From Deinococcus fonticola (GTDB lineage: Bacteria > Deinococcota > Deinococci > Deinococcales > Deinococcaceae): a stretch of DNA of 64,000 nucleotides. Where the stretch lies: positions 1 to 64,000 of the forward strand of contig NZ_SMMH01000022.1 in NCBI RefSeq assembly GCF_004634215.1, given 5' to 3'. Under the pieces are notes generated by a model. The model made no database searches and was not told the origin of the DNA. It was given only the letters and a program-made list of their open reading frames with translations. Numbering within the stretch: position 1 is the first letter of the stretch; every line of letters starts with the position of its first letter. This document shows, in pieces, positions 1 to 6,087 of the stretch. The position numbers and the translations under genes were made by a program.

Positions 1-91
1 GCGCCTTGCCGCTTCCTTTTGACGTGAGGCTCTTCAAGTACTGCTCCTGCTCAGCACTCAGCACGACCGCATACTGAATTGGGCGTCCCAT
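1..91 (-). CDS. IS630-family transposase, N-terminal part (cut by window edge)
   Basis: Reading leftward from an ATG at 89-91, the open frame encodes MGRPIQYAVVLSAEQEQYLK followed by SLTSKGSGKA and runs off the window edge with no stop. A start of the form MGRPxxYxVxLSxEExxxLxxLxxxG is the typical beginning of the winged-helix N-terminal domain of IS630/Tc1-mariner-like transposases. The catalytic DDE part lies outside the window, so it cannot be told whether the element is intact. The AT-rich stretch just upstream (around 95-115) would be the outer end of the element. Family assignment rests on 30 residues only. Confidence 0.65.
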   Translation of the reverse strand, partial: MGRPIQYAVVLSAEQEQYLKSLTSKGSGKA

Positions 92-144
92 AGGCTAAGT
101 ATTATAATTTCTAGAACGCTGTACTAGCGGGCTCAGCAGTAACG

Positions 145-375
145 GTGCGGTTTCGGAGTTCTGGTGCTGACACGCCCGGTGCGTCCGCCGTTGCAGCGGG
201 AACCGTACTTGACGCGCCACTCGTTCTTGGCCTGCCGGATGCTCCGATAACCCTTATTGAATTTCAGCATTACGGCCAGTGTTCACGGCTTGTGTCGGCT
301 GGGTATCAGGAAAAACCACACCAACATGCAAAGGCCAGAGGCTTAGCAGCACGTCAGCATGATTTGCGCGGCTGA
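145..375 (+). pseudogene. possible DsbA/thioredoxin-like remnant
   Basis: A 76-codon frame starting with GTG contains LGLPDAPITLIEFQHYGQC, which resembles the first strand of DsbA-family oxidoreductases (LGxPDAPVTxxEFxDYQCPxC). The second cysteine of the expected CxxC is missing, and what follows (residues 47-76) no longer looks like a thioredoxin fold and ends in a stop. It lies next to the IS630 end, so truncation by the element is plausible. It could also be chance coding; I see no ribosome-binding site. Confidence 0.3.
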
Positions 376-426
376 CCACAGGAGCTGTGCAGGCGGCGTT
401 TCTCATCCGGTGCTGTCGTTATCCAG

Positions 427-455
427 GTGACTTTCCCTGGTGCGCTCTCTAGAAT
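427..455 (+). promoter_or_regulatory. candidate sigma-70-type promoter for the binding-protein gene
   Basis: GTGACT (427-432), a 17-base spacer and TAGAAT (450-455) lie 43 bases before the ATG at 498. The hexamers are imperfect, so this is a suggestion from spacing and position. Confidence 0.35.
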
Positions 456-497
456 GACCGGGCTCACTTCTCAATTCCTGTTCTCGTGGAGGTTCGT

Positions 498-1643
498 ATG
501 AAGAAAACCGCCGTGATGCTTTCCCTCGCCCTGACGTTCAGCACCGCCAGTGGGCTGACCAACATCAAGATCGCGTCCATCAGTCCGCTCTCGGGGCCGT
601 CCAGCAACCAGGGCCTGCAACTGAAGAACGGCACCCAGCTGGCCATCAACGACCTGAAAGCCGAATTTGCCAAAGCGGGGCTGTCGGTGAGTCTGGTGGC
701 CTACGACGACCAGGCCGACCCGGCGACTGGCACGGCGGCGGCGCGGCGCGTCGTGGCGGACAAGAGCATCCTGGCCGTGGTGGGCACCCTGAACAGCGGG
801 GTGGCCATTCCTGCCAGCGCCGCCATGGCCCCCAGTCACGTGGCGATGGTCAGCCCCGTGAACACCAACGAAAAGGTCACGGACCGCGGCCTGAAGAACA
901 TGAACCGCGTGTGCGCCCGTGACGACGCGCAGGGGCCGGCGGGCGGCGAATTCGTGGTGAACAACCTGAAAGCCAAGAAAGTGTACGTCCTGAACGACAA
1001 GACCCCTTACGGCCAGGGCCTGGCCGAGCAGGCCGAGAAAGCCATGAAGGCTGCCGGAGCTACCATCGTACAGAGTGAGGGGGTGACCGCCGAGGAACGC
1101 GATTTCACGGCGGTCATCACCAAGATTCAGGCGCTCAAGCCCGACGCCATCTACTTCGGCGGACTGTACGGCCAGGTGGGGCCGTTCCTGAAGCAGGTGC
1201 GTGACAAGGGCATCAATACGCCGGTGGTGGGCGGGGACGGCTTCGACAGCGAAGACCTGATCAAACTGGCCGGCAGCGGGGCCAGCAACGTGTATTTCAC
1301 CACTGTGGCCCCGCCGGTGGAGAGCGTGCCCGCCGCCAAAGCCCTGGCCGCCAACTACCAGAAGACCTTCGGGGCGCCCCTGCAGGGCTACGGCGTGATG
1401 TCCTACGACGCCGCGAAAGTGGTACTGCGCGGCATCCTGAACGCCTACAAACTCAACAAGAACAAGGTGCCCACGCGCCCGCAGGTGGAAACCAGCATTC
1501 GCAGCGGCACCTACAAGGACTTGATGACGGGCGAAGTGAAGTTCGACAAGAACGGCGACCGCATGACCGCTAAGATGTATGTCATCGCCGTGCAGGGTGG
1601 TAAGCGCAGCACCGCCGGTACCCTGAACGTCCTGCGCAAGTAA
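498..1643 (+). CDS. ABC transporter substrate-binding protein, branched-chain amino acid type (LivJ/LivK-like)
   Basis: The 381-residue product begins with a signal peptide (MKKTAVMLSLALTFSTASG) and continues with the periplasmic-binding-protein type I pattern of the Leu/Ile/Val-binding family: IKIASISPLSGPSSNQGLQ near the N-terminus, VAVVGTLNSG-like ligand-site sequence, and YGxGLAEQAEKAMKAAGA in the hinge. It would capture amino acids or similar small molecules outside the membrane for an ABC permease. ATG at 498 is preferred because GGAGG (488-492) lies 5 bases upstream; a GTG 12 bases earlier is also open. No permease or ATPase of this family is next to it, so it stands alone here, and its ligand cannot be predicted. 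Confidence 0.85.
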   Translation: MKKTAVMLSLALTFSTASGLTNIKIASISPLSGPSSNQGLQLKNGTQLAINDLKAEFAKAGLSVSLVAYDDQADPATGTAAARRVVADKSILAVVGTLNSGVAIPASAAMAPSHVAMVSPVNTNEKVTDRGLKNMNRVCARDDAQGPAGGEFVVNNLKAKKVYVLNDKTPYGQGLAEQAEKAMKAAGATIVQSEGVTAEERDFTAVITKIQALKPDAIYFGGLYGQVGPFLKQVRDKGINTPVVGGDGFDSEDLIKLAGSGASNVYFTTVAPPVESVPAAKALAANYQKTFGAPLQGYGVMSYDAAKVVLRGILNAYKLNKNKVPTRPQVETSIRSGTYKDLMTGEVKFDKNGDRMTAKMYVIAVQGGKRSTAGTLNVLRK

Positions 1644-1662
1644 TCCGGATTCCGTCTGTTTC

Positions 1663-1695
1663 ATCCACCATCCGGAAAAACGCCGGATGGTGGAT
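1663..1695. terminator. 13-bp perfect inverted repeat after the binding-protein gene
   Basis: ATCCACCATCCGG (1663-1675) and its exact complement (1683-1695) are separated by AAAAACG. It sits 20 bases after the stop of the binding-protein gene and probably ends that transcript, although no T-run follows. Confidence 0.55.
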
Positions 1696-1787
1696 TCCAC
1701 GCCCGGAACCCGTGTTGCTCCCACTCCCTCCGGTCGGATTTCATCGCCCTGAATGGGCGAATCAATCGGAGTTGGTATAAAGCTTCA

Positions 1788-1842
1788 GGAACGGAACGGA
1801 GGCATCAGGGAGTGGCTTGACCTGATGCCTCCGTTCCGTTTC
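1788..1842. repeat. long hairpin, 20-bp perfect arms
   Basis: AACGGAACGGAGGCATCAGG at 1790-1809 is repeated as an exact inverted copy at 1821-1840 with an 11-base loop; G-T and G-C pairing extend it by two. It lies between two convergent genes. There is no T-run, so its role (transcription end, RNA processing site or mobile-element relic) is open. Confidence 0.6.
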
Positions 1843-1863
1843 CGGTCCAGCTCCATTCACTGG

Positions 1864-1886
1864 AAAAACCCTCCCGCTGGGGAGGG
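1864..1886 (-). terminator. intrinsic terminator of the nrfHA operon
   Basis: Read on the minus strand, a CCCTCCC/GGGAGGG stem (1869-1886, loop of four) is followed directly by five T residues (1864-1868). It lies 20 bases beyond the nrfA stop. Confidence 0.75.
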
Positions 1887-1905
1887 CTGGCGGCGCTGTC
1901 AACCG

Positions 1906-3231
1906 TTACTTTTTCAGGCTGGTCAGCAGGGTGGTGGCTTCCAGTTGGGCCTGGCGGGCCATGTCGGCGCTGTGGCCCAGGGCGCGGGTGGCTTCCTGCG
2001 GGCTGTGGAAGCCCATGCTGCTTTCGGCGTCCACGAAATCCCAGCGCAGTTGCGCTTCGCGGTGCAGGTCGTAGGCTTTCTTCAGCTGCTCGGGGGTGGC
2101 TCCGGCGTCCTTGGCGGCCTTGATGCTGTCGATGGCATCGGAAAGTGCGGCTTCGGCGCTGGCCTGCATGTCGCGGGTGCGGTTCTGAATGGTGACCACG
2201 CGCTCGCGCAGGTCGGCTTCCGGCACCTTGTGGCAGGTCTGGCAGGCGCTGTTCAGGTTTTGCAGAGGACTGCGCACCCAGTGGTCGCTGACTTTCTGCG
2301 CGCCTTCGCGTTTGTAGGGCATGTGGCAGTCGGCGCAGGCCACGCCGTTCTTCGCGTGAATGCCGGTGCTGTACGTTTCGTAGTCGGGGTGCTGCATCTT
2401 GATCAGGGGGCCGCCCGTGACGGCGTGGTTCCAGTCGGTGTGGCCGTCTTTGCGGTAGTACGCGGCAATCTGGTCGATGGTGATGCCGTCCTCGATGTTC
2501 TTGCTTTCGCTCCAGGGGAAGATCAGTTCCTTGCTGTCTTTCTCGAAGTAGTACTCGACGTGGCACTGGGCGCACACGAAAGTCCGCATCTGCTGGTGCG
2601 TGGCGTTCTTCACGTCGAAACCGCGTTTCGCCATGGCGTTCACGAAGGCGGGGCGGGTAATCTTCAGGCTCATGTCCTTGTTGTCGTGGCAGTCGCCGCA
2701 GGACACGCCCTGGTGCAGTTCGTTCTTGGCCAGGTCGTTGTAGGGCGTCTGGTTCATCTTGGCCCAGCCGATTTCCTTGATCAGGCGGGGCACGTCCGAG
2801 GAATGGCAGTTGGCGCAGGTGCCGGGCTGCTTGCGTTCCTTCACGCGCTTGATTTCCTTCTGGTCGATCAGGCTGTAGTAGTGGCCCCGGTCTTCGTTGT
2901 ACTCCAGTTCGAAGGCGTAACCGGCCCAGAATTTCTTGCGCAGGGGGTTGGCGGCCAGTTTGTCGAAGGGTTCGTTGCCGGCGTAGGGGGTGCGCACCCC
3001 GGTTTCCTTCGTTTTCATGAAAGAGGCGTACTGGCTGGGCCAGTTCTTGCCCCACACGGCGGGGTCAGTTTCGGTGTCGGACACCTCCACGAACCGGGTG
3101 GGCTGCACGGCGGCCTCGTCACGGCGCTGCTGAATGTTGGCGAGCAGCCACGCCAGGCCAAGGCCGATCAGGGCGAACAGGGCGATCAGAAAGAGCCACG
3201 GCAGGGGATTAAAAGAGCGGTGGGGAGTCAT
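1906..3231 (-). CDS. nrfA: pentahaem cytochrome c nitrite reductase, catalytic subunit NrfA
   Basis: The 441-residue product reduces nitrite to ammonium outside the cytoplasmic membrane, using electrons from NrfH. It has an N-terminal hydrophobic segment (residues 10-32) and five haem-binding motifs at 139-143, 178-182, 220-224, 299-303 and 330-334. Family-specific residues are present: DRGH (Arg 115), CHVEYYF (Tyr 227/228), KMQHPDYE (Lys/Gln near the calcium site) and the GIH histidine at 292. The first, catalytic motif is CANCH, not the lysine-ligated CxxCK of E. coli NrfA; such CxxCH variants are known in some bacteria. ATG at 3231 follows AAGGAGGATCAC. nrfH lies 37 bases upstream in the same operon. 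Confidence 0.95.
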   Translation of the reverse strand: MTPHRSFNPLPWLFLIALFALIGLGLAWLLANIQQRRDEAAVQPTRFVEVSDTETDPAVWGKNWPSQYASFMKTKETGVRTPYAGNEPFDKLAANPLRKKFWAGYAFELEYNEDRGHYYSLIDQKEIKRVKERKQPGTCANCHSSDVPRLIKEIGWAKMNQTPYNDLAKNELHQGVSCGDCHDNKDMSLKITRPAFVNAMAKRGFDVKNATHQQMRTFVCAQCHVEYYFEKDSKELIFPWSESKNIEDGITIDQIAAYYRKDGHTDWNHAVTGGPLIKMQHPDYETYSTGIHAKNGVACADCHMPYKREGAQKVSDHWVRSPLQNLNSACQTCHKVPEADLRERVVTIQNRTRDMQASAEAALSDAIDSIKAAKDAGATPEQLKKAYDLHREAQLRWDFVDAESSMGFHSPQEATRALGHSADMARQAQLEATTLLTSLKK

Positions 3232-3268
3232 GGGTTCTGTGATCCTCCTTCAGACGTGGGGACGGCGG

Positions 3269-3736
3269 TTACTGACCCTGGTCGCGGTGACCGACGTTAC
3301 CGTGGCAGGACGTGCAGGTGGGGGCGTTCGGCTGCTGCATTTCCTTGACGCTCAGGTGCGTTTGCGTCAGGAGCGGCCGGTGACAGGCCACGCAGTTGTT
3401 CAGGGCGATGCGCTCGTCGGCCGGCGTGATGTGAATGGGTTCGTGGAAATTGCCCAGCGTAAAGGCCTTGCTGTGGTTCCAGCCGTCACGCGCTTTGGTG
3501 TACCACTTGCCCACGAAGTCGTGCGGCATGTGGCAGTCCTGACAGGTGGCGACGTTCTTGTGGGTGCTGTGCTGCCAGGCCTGAAACTGTGGGCGCATGA
3601 TGTGGCAGTTCACGCACGCGGCAGGGTCGTGCGACAGGTAAGACCAGCCCTGCGCGTGGTTGAAGGTAAATAAGCCGAGTCCAGCGACCAGGGCAGCCAG
3701 CGCGACAGCGACGAGAACAAACGGATTGGCGTTCAC
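3269..3736 (-). CDS. nrfH: tetrahaem cytochrome c, NrfH small subunit (quinol oxidase partner of NrfA)
   Basis: This 155-residue NapC/NirT-family protein has one N-terminal membrane anchor (residues 5-25) and four CxxCH motifs at 41-45, 65-69, 115-119 and 141-145. NrfH takes electrons from menaquinol and passes them to NrfA. Length and motif number match the family. The start is GTG at 3736: an ATG two bases upstream runs straight into a stop, and GGGAG lies 9 bases before the GTG. It is the first gene of an nrfHA operon, with a candidate operator upstream at 3793-3810. Confidence 0.95.
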   Translation of the reverse strand: MNANPFVLVAVALAALVAGLGLFTFNHAQGWSYLSHDPAACVNCHIMRPQFQAWQHSTHKNVATCQDCHMPHDFVGKWYTKARDGWNHSKAFTLGNFHEPIHITPADERIALNNCVACHRPLLTQTHLSVKEMQQPNAPTCTSCHGNVGHRDQGQ

Positions 3737-3792
3737 ATGGATTCTCCCTGAAGCAAGCGAAAAGAACGGACTGACACCCAGTCAGGCGAAAC

Positions 3793-3810
3793 GTAATGTG
3801 CCGTCATTAC
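3793..3810. promoter_or_regulatory. GTAATG-N6-CATTAC dyad upstream of nrfH
   Basis: A perfect 6-6-6 inverted repeat is centred 66 bases before the nrfH start. The spacing matches half-site geometry of CRP/FNR-family regulators, though the sequence is neither the E. coli CRP nor the FNR consensus. It is a candidate operator for oxygen, nitrite or NO control of nrfHA. Confidence 0.45.
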
Positions 3811-3821
3811 AGTGGGATTAC

Positions 3822-3840
3822 CACCCGGTCAGACCGGGTG
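3822..3840. repeat. CACCCGGTC-A-GACCGGGTG hairpin between nrfH and ccmI
   Basis: Nine-base inverted arms are separated by one base. It follows the ccmI terminator on the minus strand and may be a backup terminator stem or an operator. Confidence 0.4.
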
Positions 3841-3841
3841 C

Positions 3842-3871
3842 AAAAATAGAAAAATACGCCCCGCAGGGCGT
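3842..3871 (-). terminator. intrinsic terminator of the ccm operon
   Basis: On the minus strand an ACGCCC/GGGCGT stem (3856-3871) is followed by an interrupted T-rich tract (3842-3855). It lies 21 bases after the ccmI-like stop. Confidence 0.7.
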
Positions 3872-3891
3872 CCTTCATGGGAAATATGGGG

Positions 3892-4914
3892 TTACCAGCC
3901 CTGCATGAACTTCACCAGCGCGTCCAGTTGAGCGCCTTGCAGTTGCGGGAAGCCCGGCATGGCCGTCCCACCATTCAGGATGACGCCGCGCAAGGCCTGC
4001 TCGTTTTGCAGCGCTGCCGACCCCACCAGTTTCCGGCCCTTGCCGCCCTCACCCTGAGCGCCGTGGCACGCCGCGCAATTCTGCGCGTACACCAGCTTGC
4101 CGTCCACCGTGTCGCCCGTCTTCGCCTGGAATTCCACGATCAGGTCATCGGCCTCGCGCCCGTCGGGGGCCAGCGCCTGGTACTTGTGCAGGGCCGCCAG
4201 CCCCTCCCTGTACTGCCCGAATAGACCCAGCGCGTACCCGTACAACAACTGTCCCTCGGGGTCTTTCGGGTCGGCCTCCACGCTGCGCCCAATGAAGCCC
4301 AGGCCGTCTTTCGCCATTTCCTGCGTCTGAAGCAGGTAAAACCCGGTGCGGCGCAAAGCCTTGGCGTTGGTGCGTTCCTTCATCAGCACCGTCGTGTACG
4401 ACTTCGCGGCCAACTGGTAATTCTGCGCGTCCCACGCGGCGTCCCCCAGTGCCATGCTGTCCGCCACCGAACCGGATTTCTCCGCTTTCGCCTGAAGCGC
4501 CGGGATTTTTACGGCATTCTGAATCTGCGACGCCTGCCCCGGCGGCATCCCCGCGTAACGCCACTTCGGAAACAAAGTGAACGCCCCCAGGATCGTCAAC
4601 GCCCCCACCAGCACCAGCGTCACCAGCGCCAGCGGCAGCACCGGACGGCCCTCACCGCTTTCGTCACGCACGGGCGCGGGCGGCAGCACATCCAACTCCT
4701 GAAGCACCTGAGTCAAACGCACCTTCTCCCGCGTCAGAACCGCACTTTCAGCCCCGGAAGTCTGCAACTCCTGAACGTTCAGCAGCAGTTGCTCCTTCTC
4801 CTCCTCCAGTTCCAGCCGCCGCGTATCCTCCCGCGTCACCCGCGCTGCCCCCAGCATGGGCCACAGCAGCAGCACGAACAGCAGCGTGCCCGCCATCAGA
4901 ATGAAGTAAATCAT
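3892..4914 (-). CDS. CcmI-like TPR protein fused to a C-terminal monohaem cytochrome c domain
   Basis: The 340-residue product has a transmembrane helix at 2-22, a charged coiled-coil-like stretch to about 75, a second helix at 93-115 and TPR-type helices from about 155 to 250. This is the CcmI/CycH layout of the apocytochrome-binding part of the c-haem lyase. Unusually, residues 265-340 form a cytochrome c domain with CAACH (280-284) and a likely axial methionine in GGTAMPGF (Met 319). It is the last gene of ccmF-ccmG-ccmH-ccmI. ATG at 4914 follows GGAGGG by six bases. The haem domain could make it an electron carrier as well as a chaperone; that is inference. Confidence 0.85.
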   Translation of the reverse strand: MIYFILMAGTLLFVLLLWPMLGAARVTREDTRRLELEEEKEQLLLNVQELQTSGAESAVLTREKVRLTQVLQELDVLPPAPVRDESGEGRPVLPLALVTLVLVGALTILGAFTLFPKWRYAGMPPGQASQIQNAVKIPALQAKAEKSGSVADSMALGDAAWDAQNYQLAAKSYTTVLMKERTNAKALRRTGFYLLQTQEMAKDGLGFIGRSVEADPKDPEGQLLYGYALGLFGQYREGLAALHKYQALAPDGREADDLIVEFQAKTGDTVDGKLVYAQNCAACHGAQGEGGKGRKLVGSAALQNEQALRGVILNGGTAMPGFPQLQGAQLDALVKFMQGW

Positions 4915-4926
4915 GCGCGGCCCTCC

Positions 4927-5042
4927 GTGCGTGGGACGCGGTGCGCGGTGCGCGGTGAGTGGTCAGTGGGAAGTGGGGAGTGGAAAAAGCGTGACTGGGA
5001 TACCGTTTTCCTTAGACTCTTAGACCCTTCGACCCTTAGACC
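4927..5042. repeat. degenerate tandem 7-mer (8 copies) and 8-mer (4 copies) arrays
   Basis: Between ccmH and ccmI, positions 4927-4982 split into eight 7-base units ending in GTG or GCG (for example GTGCGCG twice, then GTGAGTG, GTCAGTG, GGAAGTG, GGGAGTG). After a 28-base gap, 5011-5042 is four 8-base units: CTTAGACT, CTTAGACC, CTTCGACC, CTTAGACC. The only other gaps in this operon are 4-base overlaps, so the insert stands out. Confidence 0.75.
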
Positions 5043-5056
5043 TTTTTCTGCTCTTT

Positions 5057-5569
5057 TCATTCTCTGTCCGCCATGAGGTCTTGAATTCGTTTTTCTTCTT
5101 CGGGTGTAAGGGTTCGTTCCACCGGGCGGCTGGCTTTTTTCGTGTAGTTCCACCACAGCAGGCCGCCGAGCACGAAAAAAGCGACAGGCAACGTCCAGAG
5201 CAGGGAATTCACCCCTGTTTTTGGGGGTTCCAGCAGAATCCGGTCGCCGTAACTGGCGGCAAAGGTATTCAGAATTTCCTGCTCGGGCCGCCCGGCTTTT
5301 ACCATGGCCCGCACCTCGTTCATCATCTGGCGCGAGATGTCGGTCTGCGACTGCGCGATGCTCTCGCCGCTGCAAATGGGGCAGTGGATTTTCATGCCGA
5401 TGCGCTCTACCTGCCTCTCCTGCTCGACGCTGAGGGGCACGGTTACCGGCACCTGCGTGACATCCTGCGCCCCCGCCGGGGCCAGCAGCGGCGCCAGCGT
5501 CAGGCTCAGGACGGTCAGTGCGGTCGGCAGTACGGTTGTCAGGGCGCTTCGGGGGAAGGCCGGGGTCAC
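5057..5569 (-). CDS. ccmH: cytochrome c-type biogenesis protein CcmH
   Basis: The 170-residue protein has a cleavable-looking hydrophobic N-terminus (residues 10-35), the redox motif CPIC (63-66) in the context GMKIHCPICSGESIAQS, the family helix TDISRQMMNEVRAMVKAG, and one C-terminal membrane helix (122-142). CcmH keeps apocytochrome CxxCH thiols reduced in the periplasm as part of the haem lyase with CcmF and CcmI. GTG at 5569 is chosen because it overlaps the ccmG stop by four bases (GTGA) and places the signal sequence at the start; the frame is open further upstream but that part does not resemble the family. Confidence 0.92.
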   Translation of the reverse strand: MTPAFPRSALTTVLPTALTVLSLTLAPLLAPAGAQDVTQVPVTVPLSVEQERQVERIGMKIHCPICSGESIAQSQTDISRQMMNEVRAMVKAGRPEQEILNTFAASYGDRILLEPPKTGVNSLLWTLPVAFFVLGGLLWWNYTKKASRPVERTLTPEEEKRIQDLMADRE

Positions 5570-6087
5570 AGCTTTCCCCCGGCCTGGCGCAGGGCCGCCC
5601 TGAACTCGTTCTCGTCGGTGACGGGGCCGAGTTTGTGGTACACGATTTTTCCCTGTGGGTCGACGATGTACGTCACCGGCACCTGCCCGATGCCGTACTT
5701 CATGGCGACTTTCGAGCCGGGGTCGAGCAGCGTGGGGTACTTCAGGCCATACTCGGCGGCGAATTTCTCGGCGGGGGCAGTCTGATCGTTGTACAGCACG
5801 CCCAGAAAGGTCACGTTGCTGGGTGCGTTCGACACCCTGGCAAAGAGGGGCGACTCCTGACGGCACGGACCGCACCACGAGGCCCAGAAGTTCACGACCA
5901 CAGGCCCCTCGTTTTTGGCGGTGTTCAGGTCGTGCGTGGTGCCTTTCGTGTCTGCCAGGGCAAACGCGGGCGCGGGTTTACCGAGCAGGGCGTTAGGCGC
6001 GTCACGGTTCGGGTCGCTGTTCAGCAGCCCGTAAGCCAGGAACCCGACGAGGCCCAGCAGGATGGCGGGCGTAATGAAACGGTTCAT
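5566..6087 (-). CDS. ccmG: thiol:disulfide interchange protein CcmG/DsbE (ResA-like)
   Basis: A 173-residue membrane-anchored thioredoxin: an N-terminal helix (residues 5-22), then a thioredoxin fold with WCGPC (71-75) in VVVNFWASWCGPCRQESP and the cis-proline region VPVTYIVDPQGKIVYH. It donates electrons to reduce disulfides in apocytochromes or in CcmH. Its ATG overlaps the ccmF stop (ATGA) and its stop overlaps the ccmH GTG, so the three genes are translationally coupled. Confidence 0.93.
   Translation of the reverse strand: MNRFITPAILLGLVGFLAYGLLNSDPNRDAPNALLGKPAPAFALADTKGTTHDLNTAKNEGPVVVNFWASWCGPCRQESPLFARVSNAPSNVTFLGVLYNDQTAPAEKFAAEYGLKYPTLLDPGSKVAMKYGIGQVPVTYIVDPQGKIVYHKLGPVTDENEFRAALRQAGGKL

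Noticed and set aside
1753..3348. Long plus-strand frame opposite nrfA
   Set aside because: It is a GC-rich antisense frame of the nrfA gene, rich in Val/Gly/His with no domain, while the minus strand encodes a full five-haem NrfA.
4927..5042. CRISPR-like reading of the 7-mer and 8-mer arrays
   Set aside because: Units are 7-8 bases with no spacers, so this is a simple tandem repeat.
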